This document shows, piece by piece, positions 9,036 to 18,074 of a stretch of DNA of 64,000 nucleotides (position 1 is the first letter of the stretch; every line of letters starts with the position of its first letter). Source of the stretch: Bacteroidota bacterium (GTDB lineage: Bacteria > Bacteroidota > Ignavibacteria > Ignavibacteriales > Ignavibacteriaceae). The position numbers and the translations under genes are program-made. The notes under the pieces are model-generated. The model searched no databases and was not told where the DNA came from. It saw nothing but the letters and a program-made list of their open reading frames with translations. The DNA lies in NCBI GenBank assembly GCA_022564295.1, contig JADFLR010000004.1, forward strand, positions 75,840 to 139,839, read 5' to 3'.

Positions 9036-9983
9036 ATGATATCAATATTATTAACTACTTATAATGATGCGCTTAATTTACCAAATGCTATTAGATCTAT
9101 AATGGGGCAAAAATATAAAAATTTTGAACTTCTAATCATTGATGATGGCTCAACTGATGAAACACAATCGGTTGTTGATAAATTCAATGATCAAAGAATT
9201 AGATATATTAAAATTGAGCATCGAGGTCGTTCAGGAGCTTTAAATTATGGCTTAAACGTAGCAAAGTATGAATGGGTATTTCTTATTGATGCTGATGATC
9301 TAATCCTTCCTGAAACATTAAATAAATATTCGAACTATATTACTTATCCACAAAACACTGTGATATCAAGTTTTGCTTGCTTTTGTGAAAATGATAAAAT
9401 AGTTTTTTATCTTGATTATCCAACTCAAGACAGCGATGTAAAAGACTTCTTGTACTTGCATTCAATTAATAACACTGTACTTTATAATCGTAACTTTATT
9501 CTTCATCGATTAAAAGGTTATAACGAGACCATCATTGATTCTGAAGAAGATTATGAATTGTGGTTAAGAAATTATGACCAAATCTCATTTATTATCATAC
9601 CAGAATATCTTGTAATCAAAGGATTTCGTTATGATTCATTTTCTATGAGGACATCAATCTTAAAAAGGGAAAAAGTATATTTACTCCAGATAAATTTTTA
9701 TGATAGAATGAATTTGTCGAAGCTTAATCAAGATTATGAATTGCTTGGTTGGAGGGAATTGTTTTACGGAAGTAAATCGAAAGCCAGGAAAACATTTTAT
9801 AAACTTGGATTTCAAATTCTAAAGAAGCCAAAGATATTTTTAGCAATACTCATTTCTAATCTGCCTGATAAATTGCTAAGCAGAATACTAGTGTTTAATT
9901 ATTATCCGAGAATTTTGTATAGACTTAAATACTTTTCCGAAAGATTTAGCAATGTTCGTTTACAATTAAAAAAGTTGATTTAG
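9036..9983 (+). CDS. GT2 family glycosyltransferase
   Basis: This is a 315-residue GT-A enzyme. It begins ISILLTTYNDALNLPNAIRS, with the nucleotide-binding motif LLIIDDGSTDET at about residues 32-43 and the DxD motif FLIDADDLILP at about 83-93. The C-terminal 80 residues are basic and contain an amphipathic segment (IFLAILISNLPDKLL), which suggests peripheral membrane attachment. It lies between two other glycosyltransferase genes in one direction, with gaps of 52 and 63 bases. It probably adds one sugar of the repeat unit. Specificity cannot be read from the sequence. Confidence 0.87.
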   Translation: MISILLTTYNDALNLPNAIRSIMGQKYKNFELLIIDDGSTDETQSVVDKFNDQRIRYIKIEHRGRSGALNYGLNVAKYEWVFLIDADDLILPETLNKYSNYITYPQNTVISSFACFCENDKIVFYLDYPTQDSDVKDFLYLHSINNTVLYNRNFILHRLKGYNETIIDSEEDYELWLRNYDQISFIIIPEYLVIKGFRYDSFSMRTSILKREKVYLLQINFYDRMNLSKLNQDYELLGWRELFYGSKSKARKTFYKLGFQILKKPKIFLAILISNLPDKLLSRILVFNYYPRILYRLKYFSERFSNVRLQLKKLI

Positions 9984-10046
9984 CTAAATATGAGTTTCCA
10001 AACTGTACAATTAAAAGGTATTCATAAGCGAGAATATGAATTATAA

Positions 10047-11132
10047 ATGAATATTCTGATTATTTCGCCAGGTTTTAATTTTGCCTGTGGCGTAAGTAAA
10101 CATGTATTTGAACTATTAAAACATTTTGATAGTAAAAAAGAATATACTGTTTATTTTATCACGAATGGTGGAGACGCATTATCAAAGTTAGATAAACATA
10201 GCATAGAATACACTCTGCTCCGTTTTTCAAAAGGTTGGAGAAATATCTTTTATCTCGTCTATAATTATTTTCGATTAAAGTCATTTTGTATTAAAAACAA
10301 AATTGATATGATCCACACACATCACCGTTACCCCGAACTACTTTCAACCATTATAGCAAAAAGGTTAAATATTAAAACAATAACTACCGTTCATAGTTTA
10401 GTGGAAGGTTATAAAAATCTAAGTTTCAAATCTGATAAAATAATTGCAGTTAGTAACGCTGTAAAACAAACATTGTTAGACTATTTTAATGTGTCGAGTA
10501 ATAAAATTTGCACAATGTATAATTGTTTGATGCCATTGAAAGAAACAGATGAGAAACAAATTAAAAAATTAACAAAAGAATTAAACTTAAAAGAAAATGA
10601 TTTCGTAATTCTATTTTTAGGCAGAATTAATAAAGTTAAAGGCATTGATGTTTTAATTGAATCTTTTTTGGAAATTCGTTCAGTATATTCTAATGTAAAG
10701 TTAATTCTACTTGGAAGTATAATGGACAAAACTTTATATAAAATAAATACTGATTTTAATGAAAATATTTTTGTTTTATCAGAACAATCACAAGTCAGTT
10801 TTTACTATAAAATAAGTGATATAGTAGTTTTACCATCTCGTGTTGAATCTCTTGGTTACACAATGCTTGAATCTGGTTATTTCAAAAAACCATTCATAGG
10901 TTCACGAACCGGTGGGATAGCAGAATTTATTGATGATGGAGTAAACGGTTTCTTGTTTGAACCAAGTAACGCTAATGATTTGGCTGATAAGATTAAATTT
11001 GTAATCAACAATCCTGAAAAAGCAAAATCTGCTTCTGAAGAGTTGCATAAAAAAGTAAAAAAATATTGCAATTGTGAAGAATATTTTGAAAAACTTACCA
11101 ATATTTATAATGAACTGTTAAATGAACAATGA
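10047..11132 (+). CDS. GT4 family glycosyltransferase (GT-B fold)
   Basis: This is a 361-residue GT-B protein. The N-terminal domain starts MNILIISPGFNFACGVSKHV and carries IHTHHRYPELLS near residue 90. The C-terminal domain has the family core ILFLGRINKVKGIDVLIES (about 190-208) and the retaining-GT EX7E motif in ESLGYTMLESG (about 268-278). GVNGFLFEP follows at about residue 300. These are standard GT4 features. The end overlaps the following GT26 gene by 4 bases (ATGA), which indicates coupling. The sugar donor is unknown. Confidence 0.9.
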   Translation: MNILIISPGFNFACGVSKHVFELLKHFDSKKEYTVYFITNGGDALSKLDKHSIEYTLLRFSKGWRNIFYLVYNYFRLKSFCIKNKIDMIHTHHRYPELLSTIIAKRLNIKTITTVHSLVEGYKNLSFKSDKIIAVSNAVKQTLLDYFNVSSNKICTMYNCLMPLKETDEKQIKKLTKELNLKENDFVILFLGRINKVKGIDVLIESFLEIRSVYSNVKLILLGSIMDKTLYKINTDFNENIFVLSEQSQVSFYYKISDIVVLPSRVESLGYTMLESGYFKKPFIGSRTGGIAEFIDDGVNGFLFEPSNANDLADKIKFVINNPEKAKSASEELHKKVKKYCNCEEYFEKLTNIYNELLNEQ

Positions 11133-11836
11133 TTTTTGATAAAATTATTAAAAATGAAAATGGGGTTAAGTTAATAGTTAAAGAATCTTTAAATAAAAAT
11201 ACCAACCTATTATTAACATATTTCAATCAAAATTGCTATAGTCAATATATTTTACATTCTAAATACAGAAAATTAATTGATAAAAGATTTACAGTCTATT
11301 TAGATGGGATTGGCATGTATTTTGCCTTAAAGTATCTTGGTTATAAATCAGTTGAAAAATTTAATGCCTCAGATTTTAATTATAGTTTATTTGATTTATT
11401 TGCAATAGAGAGCAAAAGAATATTTTTAATCGGAGGCGATTTTTCAGAAAAAAGAATTTTTAAAAAGGCAAAAACTAATTGTGTTAATATAGTCGGCTAT
11501 TTAACTGGTTTTTTTGAGAATAAAGACTTTGAAAATTTAATTAATTCAATTAGAAGCACTGTACCGCACTTTGTGATTATTGGAATGGGAGTACCAAAAC
11601 AAGAACTATTAGCGGTGGAATTATCCAAATATATAACTGTTGATCAAATAATATGTGTTGGTAATTTTTTAGAATTTTACTTTGGCACCAAGCCCAGAAT
11701 TCCAAGTATATTAAGAAACCTTGGTATTGAATGGCTTTTTAGATTAATAAGTGAGCCCAAAAGGTTATGGAAAAGATATTTATTGGGGATTCCCAAATTT
11801 ATTGCAAATATTTATCGATTAAAGAAATTAGTGTAA
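11129..11836 (+). CDS. WecG/TagA/CpsF family glycosyltransferase (GT26)
   Basis: This 235-residue protein has the GT26 signatures: the VYLDGIGM strand (about residues 54-61), NASDF at about 79-83 with the conserved Asp, and VGMGVPKQE-type motif (IIGMGVPKQELLA) at about 148-160. The basic C-terminus (EWLFRLISEPKRLWKRYL) is the usual membrane-docking end of the family. Members transfer ManNAcA or ManNAc to a lipid-linked GlcNAc (WecG, TagA). In extracellular polysaccharide clusters they often make the second sugar linkage. It overlaps the upstream GT4 gene by 4 bases and is the last gene of the polysaccharide cluster. A 91-base gap follows. Confidence 0.9.
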   Translation: MIFDKIIKNENGVKLIVKESLNKNTNLLLTYFNQNCYSQYILHSKYRKLIDKRFTVYLDGIGMYFALKYLGYKSVEKFNASDFNYSLFDLFAIESKRIFLIGGDFSEKRIFKKAKTNCVNIVGYLTGFFENKDFENLINSIRSTVPHFVIIGMGVPKQELLAVELSKYITVDQIICVGNFLEFYFGTKPRIPSILRNLGIEWLFRLISEPKRLWKRYLLGIPKFIANIYRLKKLV

Positions 11837-11927
11837 TCTCTTATATTGAATAGTAACAGTAATTACATTTTGGGTTGCCAAATCTTCAAATTGTTAAGAA
11901 ATTAGACAACAGTTTTAAAAAATTCTT

Positions 11928-14900
11928 ATGAGCATGAACTACATTCTTAAAATAGTACTTATAACATTATTTATTTTAATTGCGAATCTCTTTCCACAAG
12001 CGAATGATATTAATTATTCATCTGATGGTTTTATCTGCACATTAAATATTGGTAAGGAACCTTACATAATTGAAGGACATCAGAAAAGAATTATTGATTA
12101 TTATAACTTTGTGGATGAAACTAAGCCCGGCTCGCCTGTATTACCTTCAAAGACTTTTATTGTTGCGTTACCACCTTATAGTAACCTCAAAGTACAATTG
12201 ATAAATCAAAAATTTGATTTTATTAAAAACGTAATACCCAGGAGCAATCCTAAAATTAGTTTGGCAAGCGATTCTAGTCTAATTTATAGTGAAACTCAAA
12301 TTGCGCAAAAACATTACAAGTCTAAATTTTTCCCTTCACAACTATTTGAAATAACTGGTTATACCTGGATAAGAGATTATTACTGTGCAACCATTAAAAT
12401 AAATACGCATCGTTACAACTGGCAGAAAAGGCAAGTTGAAATTCTTAACACTGCAAAGTTAAAAGTTCAATTTGATGAACAAAGACCTTTTAAATTGAAT
12501 ACATCGGGTGAAGGTGACTTCGATGAATCGTTAAAAGATGTGATAATTAATTATGAACAAGCAATAAATTTCAGATCATTTCAACCGTTGCTTACCCAGG
12601 ATGATTCAACCGGAAACTGGATAGATTATTCAAAGGAGTATGTGAAATTAAAAATACCTAACGATGGAATTTACAGGATTTTTTATGATGATGTTATCGA
12701 TTATGGTTTAAACCCCGCTCAGATTAATCCTTTAACTTTTAAAGTGTATTGGAAAGGTCAGCAAATCTCAATATTTGTTTTTGGAGAGAATGATAATTCA
12801 TTTGATCCTGGTGACTACATAGAATTTTGGGCAACTAAGAATTATGGTTCAACGGATTACAGGACGCTTGTGCCTATAGGTGAGGAATATTTAGAATATA
12901 TGAATAGATATACTGATACTACGATTGTTTGGTTGACCTGGGATGGTGAGAATGGTGAACGAATGCTCATTCATAATACTTACACTCCGGGATTAACCGA
13001 TTCTATTACTACTCACTTGGTTAAAATTCATTTAGAGCAGAATAAATTATTGTGGTATTATGGTTTCGTTCAACCAAGAGTACAATTGCCATTTTGGCAG
13101 GAAAATAAATATTGGAAATGGCTTCAAGTTAGGAATACTAGTAATACTCCATTTGATTTCAGTGCAGAAGCAATCGTTCCAAATACGCCTGTTTATACAT
13201 TATCACACCTTAGCAGCTGGTTTGTTGATACACAAATAATCCGGAACAATGCACATAAGTATGGTGCTAAAATGAACTCCACGGATATTCAAGACAGTGT
13301 GATTTTTGATTGGGAAGACCAAGGTAGCTTGGAAGCTATCTTTAACTCAAATGATTTGGTTGAAGGTATAAATCAATACAGAATTGTAGGAATGCCTAAT
13401 GATTCTAATTCTACCAATAAGGCATTAGTTGATTGGGTCGATATAGATTATTATCGATATAATAATTCTACTAATGATTCAATTTTAATTAACATTCCGG
13501 ATTCAGCATCAACCGGCTTGCGAAAAATAAAAGTTAATAACATTACTGTCAATAATACATCTTTATTGGTTTATAAAATCAATCCAATAATGAAAAATAT
13601 TGTCAATTTTCAGTTGATTAATAATATTTTAACTTTTACAGATACTGTTAGTGGGGGTGATAGATATTATATAATTAGTGATGATTATTTGCAAAGCCCT
13701 GTTTTCATAAAGAAAAAACAATTTATTAATTTAAGAGACGAATCAATACAAGCAGATTATGTATTAGTATCAAATAAAATACTTGAACAGTCAGTTTCTG
13801 AATACAAAAATTTTATCAGCAGCAATTATGATGTTAATATTCAAACAGTTTTTGTAGAGGATATTTATGATGAATTTGGGTTTGGTTATTTGAGCCCTGA
13901 ATCAATTCAGGAATTTTTACAATACGCTTACAATTATTGGCAGTCACCGAAGCCATCTTATTTAACTTTAATTGGTGATGCAACGTATGATTATAAAGAT
14001 TATTTTGTCGGAGTTCCATCACCCAGGAAACAAATATTAGTACCCTCTTATGGCAATCCGGTAAGCGATGTATGGTTTACAATGTGGGATACCTCGCAGG
14101 TTAATATTCAGCAGATGTTTGTTGGTAGAATCCCTGCGAATAACAATGAAGAAGTTTATCGTTATCTAGATAAACATCAAACTTACTTTAATCGAGACTT
14201 CGATGACTGGAATAAGAAGTTTTTATTGTTTAGTGGCGGAGATCCGAATCTGATATCAGAACTTAACCTGATAAAACAAGCAAATGATCGTGTCCTAAAT
14301 AATATTGTTGAACCGTCACCCGTAGGTGGCAGCGGCATACATTTTTACAAAACAGTCGATCCTCCAACAAACTTCGGACCTTTTACTTTTGAAGAAATAC
14401 AAGATGGTTTAGACGAAGGAGGTTTGTTTATCTCCTACGTTGGACATAGTGGTACTCGCACATGGGACAACGGGATTACAGATGTTGATGATCTTGAAAA
14501 TGCGTATGATGATAGATTGCCGTTAGTTTCAGATAACGGATGCTCTACAGCCAAGTTTGCTGAACCCGATGTTGATGCATTTGGAGAGTTGTTCATCAAT
14601 CAGGATGAAAGAGGACAGGCAATCATATATTTGGGGAATACAAGCTTAGGTTATACATCCACTGCATTTAGGATGCCGGAACTGTTTTATAATCGTTTGG
14701 TTGCAAACCCGTCGGAGAGCGTTGGAAAAACTCATTTCCTTACCAAGATGGACAATTTTAATCAGTATGGTTTCGGTACAGTAAATAGACTTTATAACTA
14801 TACTAACCTGTTATTAGGTGACCCAATAATAAAGTTTGCTACGCCAGAAAAACCCAACTTTGTAGTTAAACCGGATTTTATTAAAATTTTGGAATCAGTG

Positions 14901-17324
14901 CTGACTGAAAATGATGATTCTGCAAATGTTGAATTAATAGTTACAAATCTGGGTAGAGCGGATGTTGATTCATTAAATATTCTCCTAACTGGTATTTATT
15001 CGGATTCAACTCTTTATAGTATTCTGTATAACCTATCTGCACCGTTGTTTAAAGATACAATGGATTTTATGATACCAATCTTTGGGTTGGTTGGTGAGCA
15101 TATACTTCGTGTTGAGATGGACCCCAATAATTTGATCGATGAGATATCTAAAGATGATAATATAGCCAGTATAAACTTTCTAGTCTCTTCAACTAACCTT
15201 CGCCCGATTGAAGCGGAAAAGTTTTATACATCTAGCCGCTCCATAATTACTTTGTTAAATCCAACCATTCAAAGTGGAGAAAATCCGGATAAAATTGAAT
15301 TTGCGTATGCACCTAATGATTCTTTTGTGAATCAAACTGTTCAATTAAAGAACTTGGATACTCTAATTACACAAATATCATTGAATGGATTAATCCCGCA
15401 GCAGCGATATTATTGGCGAACGCGATTGAACTCCGAACAATTTGAATGGGGTGCAACTTACTCTTTTTATAACGGAATGAATTACAAATGGTTATTGAAT
15501 AAATCATTTAAAAAATCCGATATAATTGAAAATAAAGTTATGTTTGATTCTTTAACTTCAAAATGGGAACTGGTTGACCAATCAAATATTCTTAAAATCA
15601 CCTCTGCAGGGTTTAATGATGGTTTTTTTGCTTCGATACAGTATAACCTTATCGAATATGTTCCCAACACTTTCTTTAGAGGTTTTGCTACAGCAATAAT
15701 TGATACAGTCACTTTGCAACCGCAAGATGTACAAATATTTAATTACTGGGCAGGAGGACAACAAGAAGAACTTATAGGTTATTTGAACTCATTAAGTTTA
15801 GGTACTGTATTAGCGTTTGCAGCAGCAGATGAAGTCTCGGTTTATTTTAGTGGTACTGTTGGTGATAGTCTCAGGCAGATTATTAAGTCTTTTGGAAGTG
15901 AGCTGGTTGATAGTATTGGATGGCGTGACTCCTGGTGTATGATTGGTATTAAAGGGTCTCAAATTGGTTCAGTGCAAGAAGACTTTTCAAAAAGTTCCAC
16001 AGGAACAGCTACTATAGATACATCAAAAGAATTATTAGCAACTAATGGTTTTATTCAACTTCCGAAGATATCTAATTCAGTTAAATGGCAAAGTGTTTTC
16101 AAATCAGATTCACTTGCTGTGGGTTCAAGTTTAGATTATTATGTTCGTGGTATTAAATCAGATAACACTGTAGACACTCTGGGGATGGTTACGTTTGCTG
16201 GCGATTCTGCGGATCTATCTTTTATTGATGCAAATGTTTATCCGCAAATTGATTTCTTTGTGAATTTTACTGCTAACAGTTCTTTCGAATCGCCAAAATT
16301 CAAATCATTAGGTGTTAATTTTGTCCCACCACCAGAACTCGGAACAAACTACCAAGTAGTTACATCAACAGCAGATACAGTAACAATTGGCGAGGATGTT
16401 GGACTTAACTTTTATGTTTATAATGTGGGCGAAAGTACCGCCGATAGTTTTAATGTTAAAGTGGAGATCATTAATGATGATAACTCACGTAATACTATCT
16501 TTGAACAAATTGTGGATTCACTCAGTTCAGAACAGCGAAAATTTTTTGAAATCAATTACAATACATCTTCCGGTACAGGAGCTAAAACATTCCTGATTTA
16601 TATAGACTCTGATAAACAAATTACAGAGCTTTATGAGGATAATAATTTCTACACAGTTCCTTTCTTTATTAAACAGGAGACTACAAGCCCGACGCTTAAA
16701 ATTTCGTTTGATGGAAATGATATTTTAGATGGTGATTATATTTCTCCCAAACCCGAAATTAAAATTGAGATGTCGGATGAATCTCTTATTCCAATAACGG
16801 ATACATCAGCTGTTACAATCTTCTTAAATGATGAACCGGTTTATTATGCAAATAATCAAACTACACTTTCAATCGAGTTTAATGAGGAGAATCCAAAAGC
16901 AGTTGTAACTTACACTCCTGAACTTGAAGATGGTGAGTATTTCTTAAAAGTGTTCGGACAAAATTCGCTTGGTAATATTGTAGATTCAAGCGGACTTGAA
17001 AAACACTTCCTCGTTTCGAATGAAGCAAAGCTTCTGTATGTTTACAATTATCCTAACCCAACGAGCGGTGAGACACACTTTACTTTTAAGCTCACTCAAA
17101 TTCCCGATGAAATGAAAATTAAAATATACACTATTGCAGGCAGATTAATCAAAGAAATTAAAATTCCCGCAGTAGATCTTAGTTATGATTTTAATAAAAT
17201 TTATTGGGATGGCAGGGATGAAGACGGCGATATTATTGCAAATGGCGTTTATCTCTACAAAGTAATTTTAACTGTCGGGGATAAAACAGAAGATGTAATC
17301 CAAAAACTTGCGATTGTTAGATAA
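11928..17324 (+). CDS. secreted C25 (gingipain-type) peptidase with T9SS tail
   Basis: This is a 1,798-residue secreted protein. Order: signal peptide (residues 1-25), a long N-terminal beta-rich region, then a C25 cysteine peptidase domain (about 615-985). Its catalytic His is in YVGHSGT (His840) and its catalytic Cys in DNGCSTA (Cys872). The 32-residue spacing is close to that of gingipain R. CARDB-like beta domains follow (about 1000-1100 and 1490-1590, LDYYVRGI and VTIGEDVGLNFYVYNVGES regions). The C-terminus is a T9SS sorting / FlgD-like domain starting YNYPNPTSGETHF and ending in IANGVYLYKVILTVGD. It is related to PorU, the T9SS sortase, but much longer, and it could equally be a cargo protease. 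It lies in the same orientation after the polysaccharide genes. Confidence 0.85.
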   Translation: MSMNYILKIVLITLFILIANLFPQANDINYSSDGFICTLNIGKEPYIIEGHQKRIIDYYNFVDETKPGSPVLPSKTFIVALPPYSNLKVQLINQKFDFIKNVIPRSNPKISLASDSSLIYSETQIAQKHYKSKFFPSQLFEITGYTWIRDYYCATIKINTHRYNWQKRQVEILNTAKLKVQFDEQRPFKLNTSGEGDFDESLKDVIINYEQAINFRSFQPLLTQDDSTGNWIDYSKEYVKLKIPNDGIYRIFYDDVIDYGLNPAQINPLTFKVYWKGQQISIFVFGENDNSFDPGDYIEFWATKNYGSTDYRTLVPIGEEYLEYMNRYTDTTIVWLTWDGENGERMLIHNTYTPGLTDSITTHLVKIHLEQNKLLWYYGFVQPRVQLPFWQENKYWKWLQVRNTSNTPFDFSAEAIVPNTPVYTLSHLSSWFVDTQIIRNNAHKYGAKMNSTDIQDSVIFDWEDQGSLEAIFNSNDLVEGINQYRIVGMPNDSNSTNKALVDWVDIDYYRYNNSTNDSILINIPDSASTGLRKIKVNNITVNNTSLLVYKINPIMKNIVNFQLINNILTFTDTVSGGDRYYIISDDYLQSPVFIKKKQFINLRDESIQADYVLVSNKILEQSVSEYKNFISSNYDVNIQTVFVEDIYDEFGFGYLSPESIQEFLQYAYNYWQSPKPSYLTLIGDATYDYKDYFVGVPSPRKQILVPSYGNPVSDVWFTMWDTSQVNIQQMFVGRIPANNNEEVYRYLDKHQTYFNRDFDDWNKKFLLFSGGDPNLISELNLIKQANDRVLNNIVEPSPVGGSGIHFYKTVDPPTNFGPFTFEEIQDGLDEGGLFISYVGHSGTRTWDNGITDVDDLENAYDDRLPLVSDNGCSTAKFAEPDVDAFGELFINQDERGQAIIYLGNTSLGYTSTAFRMPELFYNRLVANPSESVGKTHFLTKMDNFNQYGFGTVNRLYNYTNLLLGDPIIKFATPEKPNFVVKPDFIKILESVLTENDDSANVELIVTNLGRADVDSLNILLTGIYSDSTLYSILYNLSAPLFKDTMDFMIPIFGLVGEHILRVEMDPNNLIDEISKDDNIASINFLVSSTNLRPIEAEKFYTSSRSIITLLNPTIQSGENPDKIEFAYAPNDSFVNQTVQLKNLDTLITQISLNGLIPQQRYYWRTRLNSEQFEWGATYSFYNGMNYKWLLNKSFKKSDIIENKVMFDSLTSKWELVDQSNILKITSAGFNDGFFASIQYNLIEYVPNTFFRGFATAIIDTVTLQPQDVQIFNYWAGGQQEELIGYLNSLSLGTVLAFAAADEVSVYFSGTVGDSLRQIIKSFGSELVDSIGWRDSWCMIGIKGSQIGSVQEDFSKSSTGTATIDTSKELLATNGFIQLPKISNSVKWQSVFKSDSLAVGSSLDYYVRGIKSDNTVDTLGMVTFAGDSADLSFIDANVYPQIDFFVNFTANSSFESPKFKSLGVNFVPPPELGTNYQVVTSTADTVTIGEDVGLNFYVYNVGESTADSFNVKVEIINDDNSRNTIFEQIVDSLSSEQRKFFEINYNTSSGTGAKTFLIYIDSDKQITELYEDNNFYTVPFFIKQETTSPTLKISFDGNDILDGDYISPKPEIKIEMSDESLIPITDTSAVTIFLNDEPVYYANNQTTLSIEFNEENPKAVVTYTPELEDGEYFLKVFGQNSLGNIVDSSGLEKHFLVSNEAKLLYVYNYPNPTSGETHFTFKLTQIPDEMKIKIYTIAGRLIKEIKIPAVDLSYDFNKIYWDGRDEDGDIIANGVYLYKVILTVGDKTEDVIQKLAIVR

Positions 17325-17334
17325 CTTGTTTTTC

Positions 17335-17362
17335 GTTGTCATTTCCGAGAAAATGGAAATCC
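17335..17362. repeat. GTCATTCC-type hairpin repeat, copy 1
   Basis: The sequence TTGTCATTTCCGAGAAAATGG followed by AAATCC forms a small hairpin (ATTTCC 17341-17346 with GGAAAT 17355-17360). It lies between the convergent C25 peptidase and HAD genes. Similar elements occur at 49179 and 54522. A dispersed REP-like family is likely, and a bidirectional terminator role is possible. Confidence 0.5.
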
Positions 17363-17426
17363 AGATGTTCTAAAATAAAAGAGATTCCTGCGCCGGCGAA
17401 TTGGTTGAAAGAAACACAAAGAATTA

Positions 17427-18074
17427 TCAAGTATTCGTAACCAAAAACCTCTTCAACTCATCAACAGTATGAAAATAATAATCACTCCCAAGGGTTTTAA
17501 CTTTTTCAGCGGCATAACTATCCCACAAAACGGATGCAATTCTTATCCCTGCTTCTTTAGATGCTCGTACGTCAGCAACCGAATCACCTATCATTAATAT
17601 TTCATCCTTTTTTAGATTGTACTCATTTACAAATTTCATAATTCCTTCGGATGATGGTTTATGATTTGCAACATCATCGCCCGTAACTATTATATCGAAA
17701 TAATTTATAATGCTTAATTCTTCTAACGTAATTAAAGATGCCTGCCTTCCTTTGCCTGTGAATACAGCTAACAGAACACCTTTTGTTTTTAAATAATCTA
17801 ATAGTTTCTTTATTCCAGGATAAAGATTTGCAATGTGGTGATGGGATTTATAAAACTCATAATAATCTTTTTTTGCAGATTCAAAGTTTTTACCGCACCA
17901 TTCTTTTAAGATCACATCTTCAGTCGGACCGAATAGTACAATTATCTCCTTTTCAGTGAATGTCCTATCCAAATATTTTTTTGCAATATGATTGAACGAC
18001 TTAAAGATAAGTTCATTGGTTGAAGTTAATGTGCCGTCAATATCGAAAATAACCCCTTCAAATTTTTCTTTCAT
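17427..18074 (-). CDS. HAD-superfamily phosphatase, phosphoglycolate phosphatase-like
   Basis: This 215-residue cytoplasmic HAD hydrolase has motif I FDIDGTLT (nucleophile Asp11, Asp13). The cap domain spans residues about 18-85, motif II is FTGKGR near 103, and motif IV GDSVADVRAS is near 142-151. It resembles Gph/PpaX enzymes, which remove phosphate from 2-phosphoglycolate or release phosphate from pyrophosphate; the substrate is not determinable here. The ATG at 18074 overlaps the stop of the upstream PQQ-propeller gene (ATGA), so the two are co-transcribed. A hairpin repeat lies just beyond its 3' end. Confidence 0.85.
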   Translation of the reverse strand: MKEKFEGVIFDIDGTLTSTNELIFKSFNHIAKKYLDRTFTEKEIIVLFGPTEDVILKEWCGKNFESAKKDYYEFYKSHHHIANLYPGIKKLLDYLKTKGVLLAVFTGKGRQASLITLEELSIINYFDIIVTGDDVANHKPSSEGIMKFVNEYNLKKDEILMIGDSVADVRASKEAGIRIASVLWDSYAAEKVKTLGSDYYFHTVDELKRFLVTNT

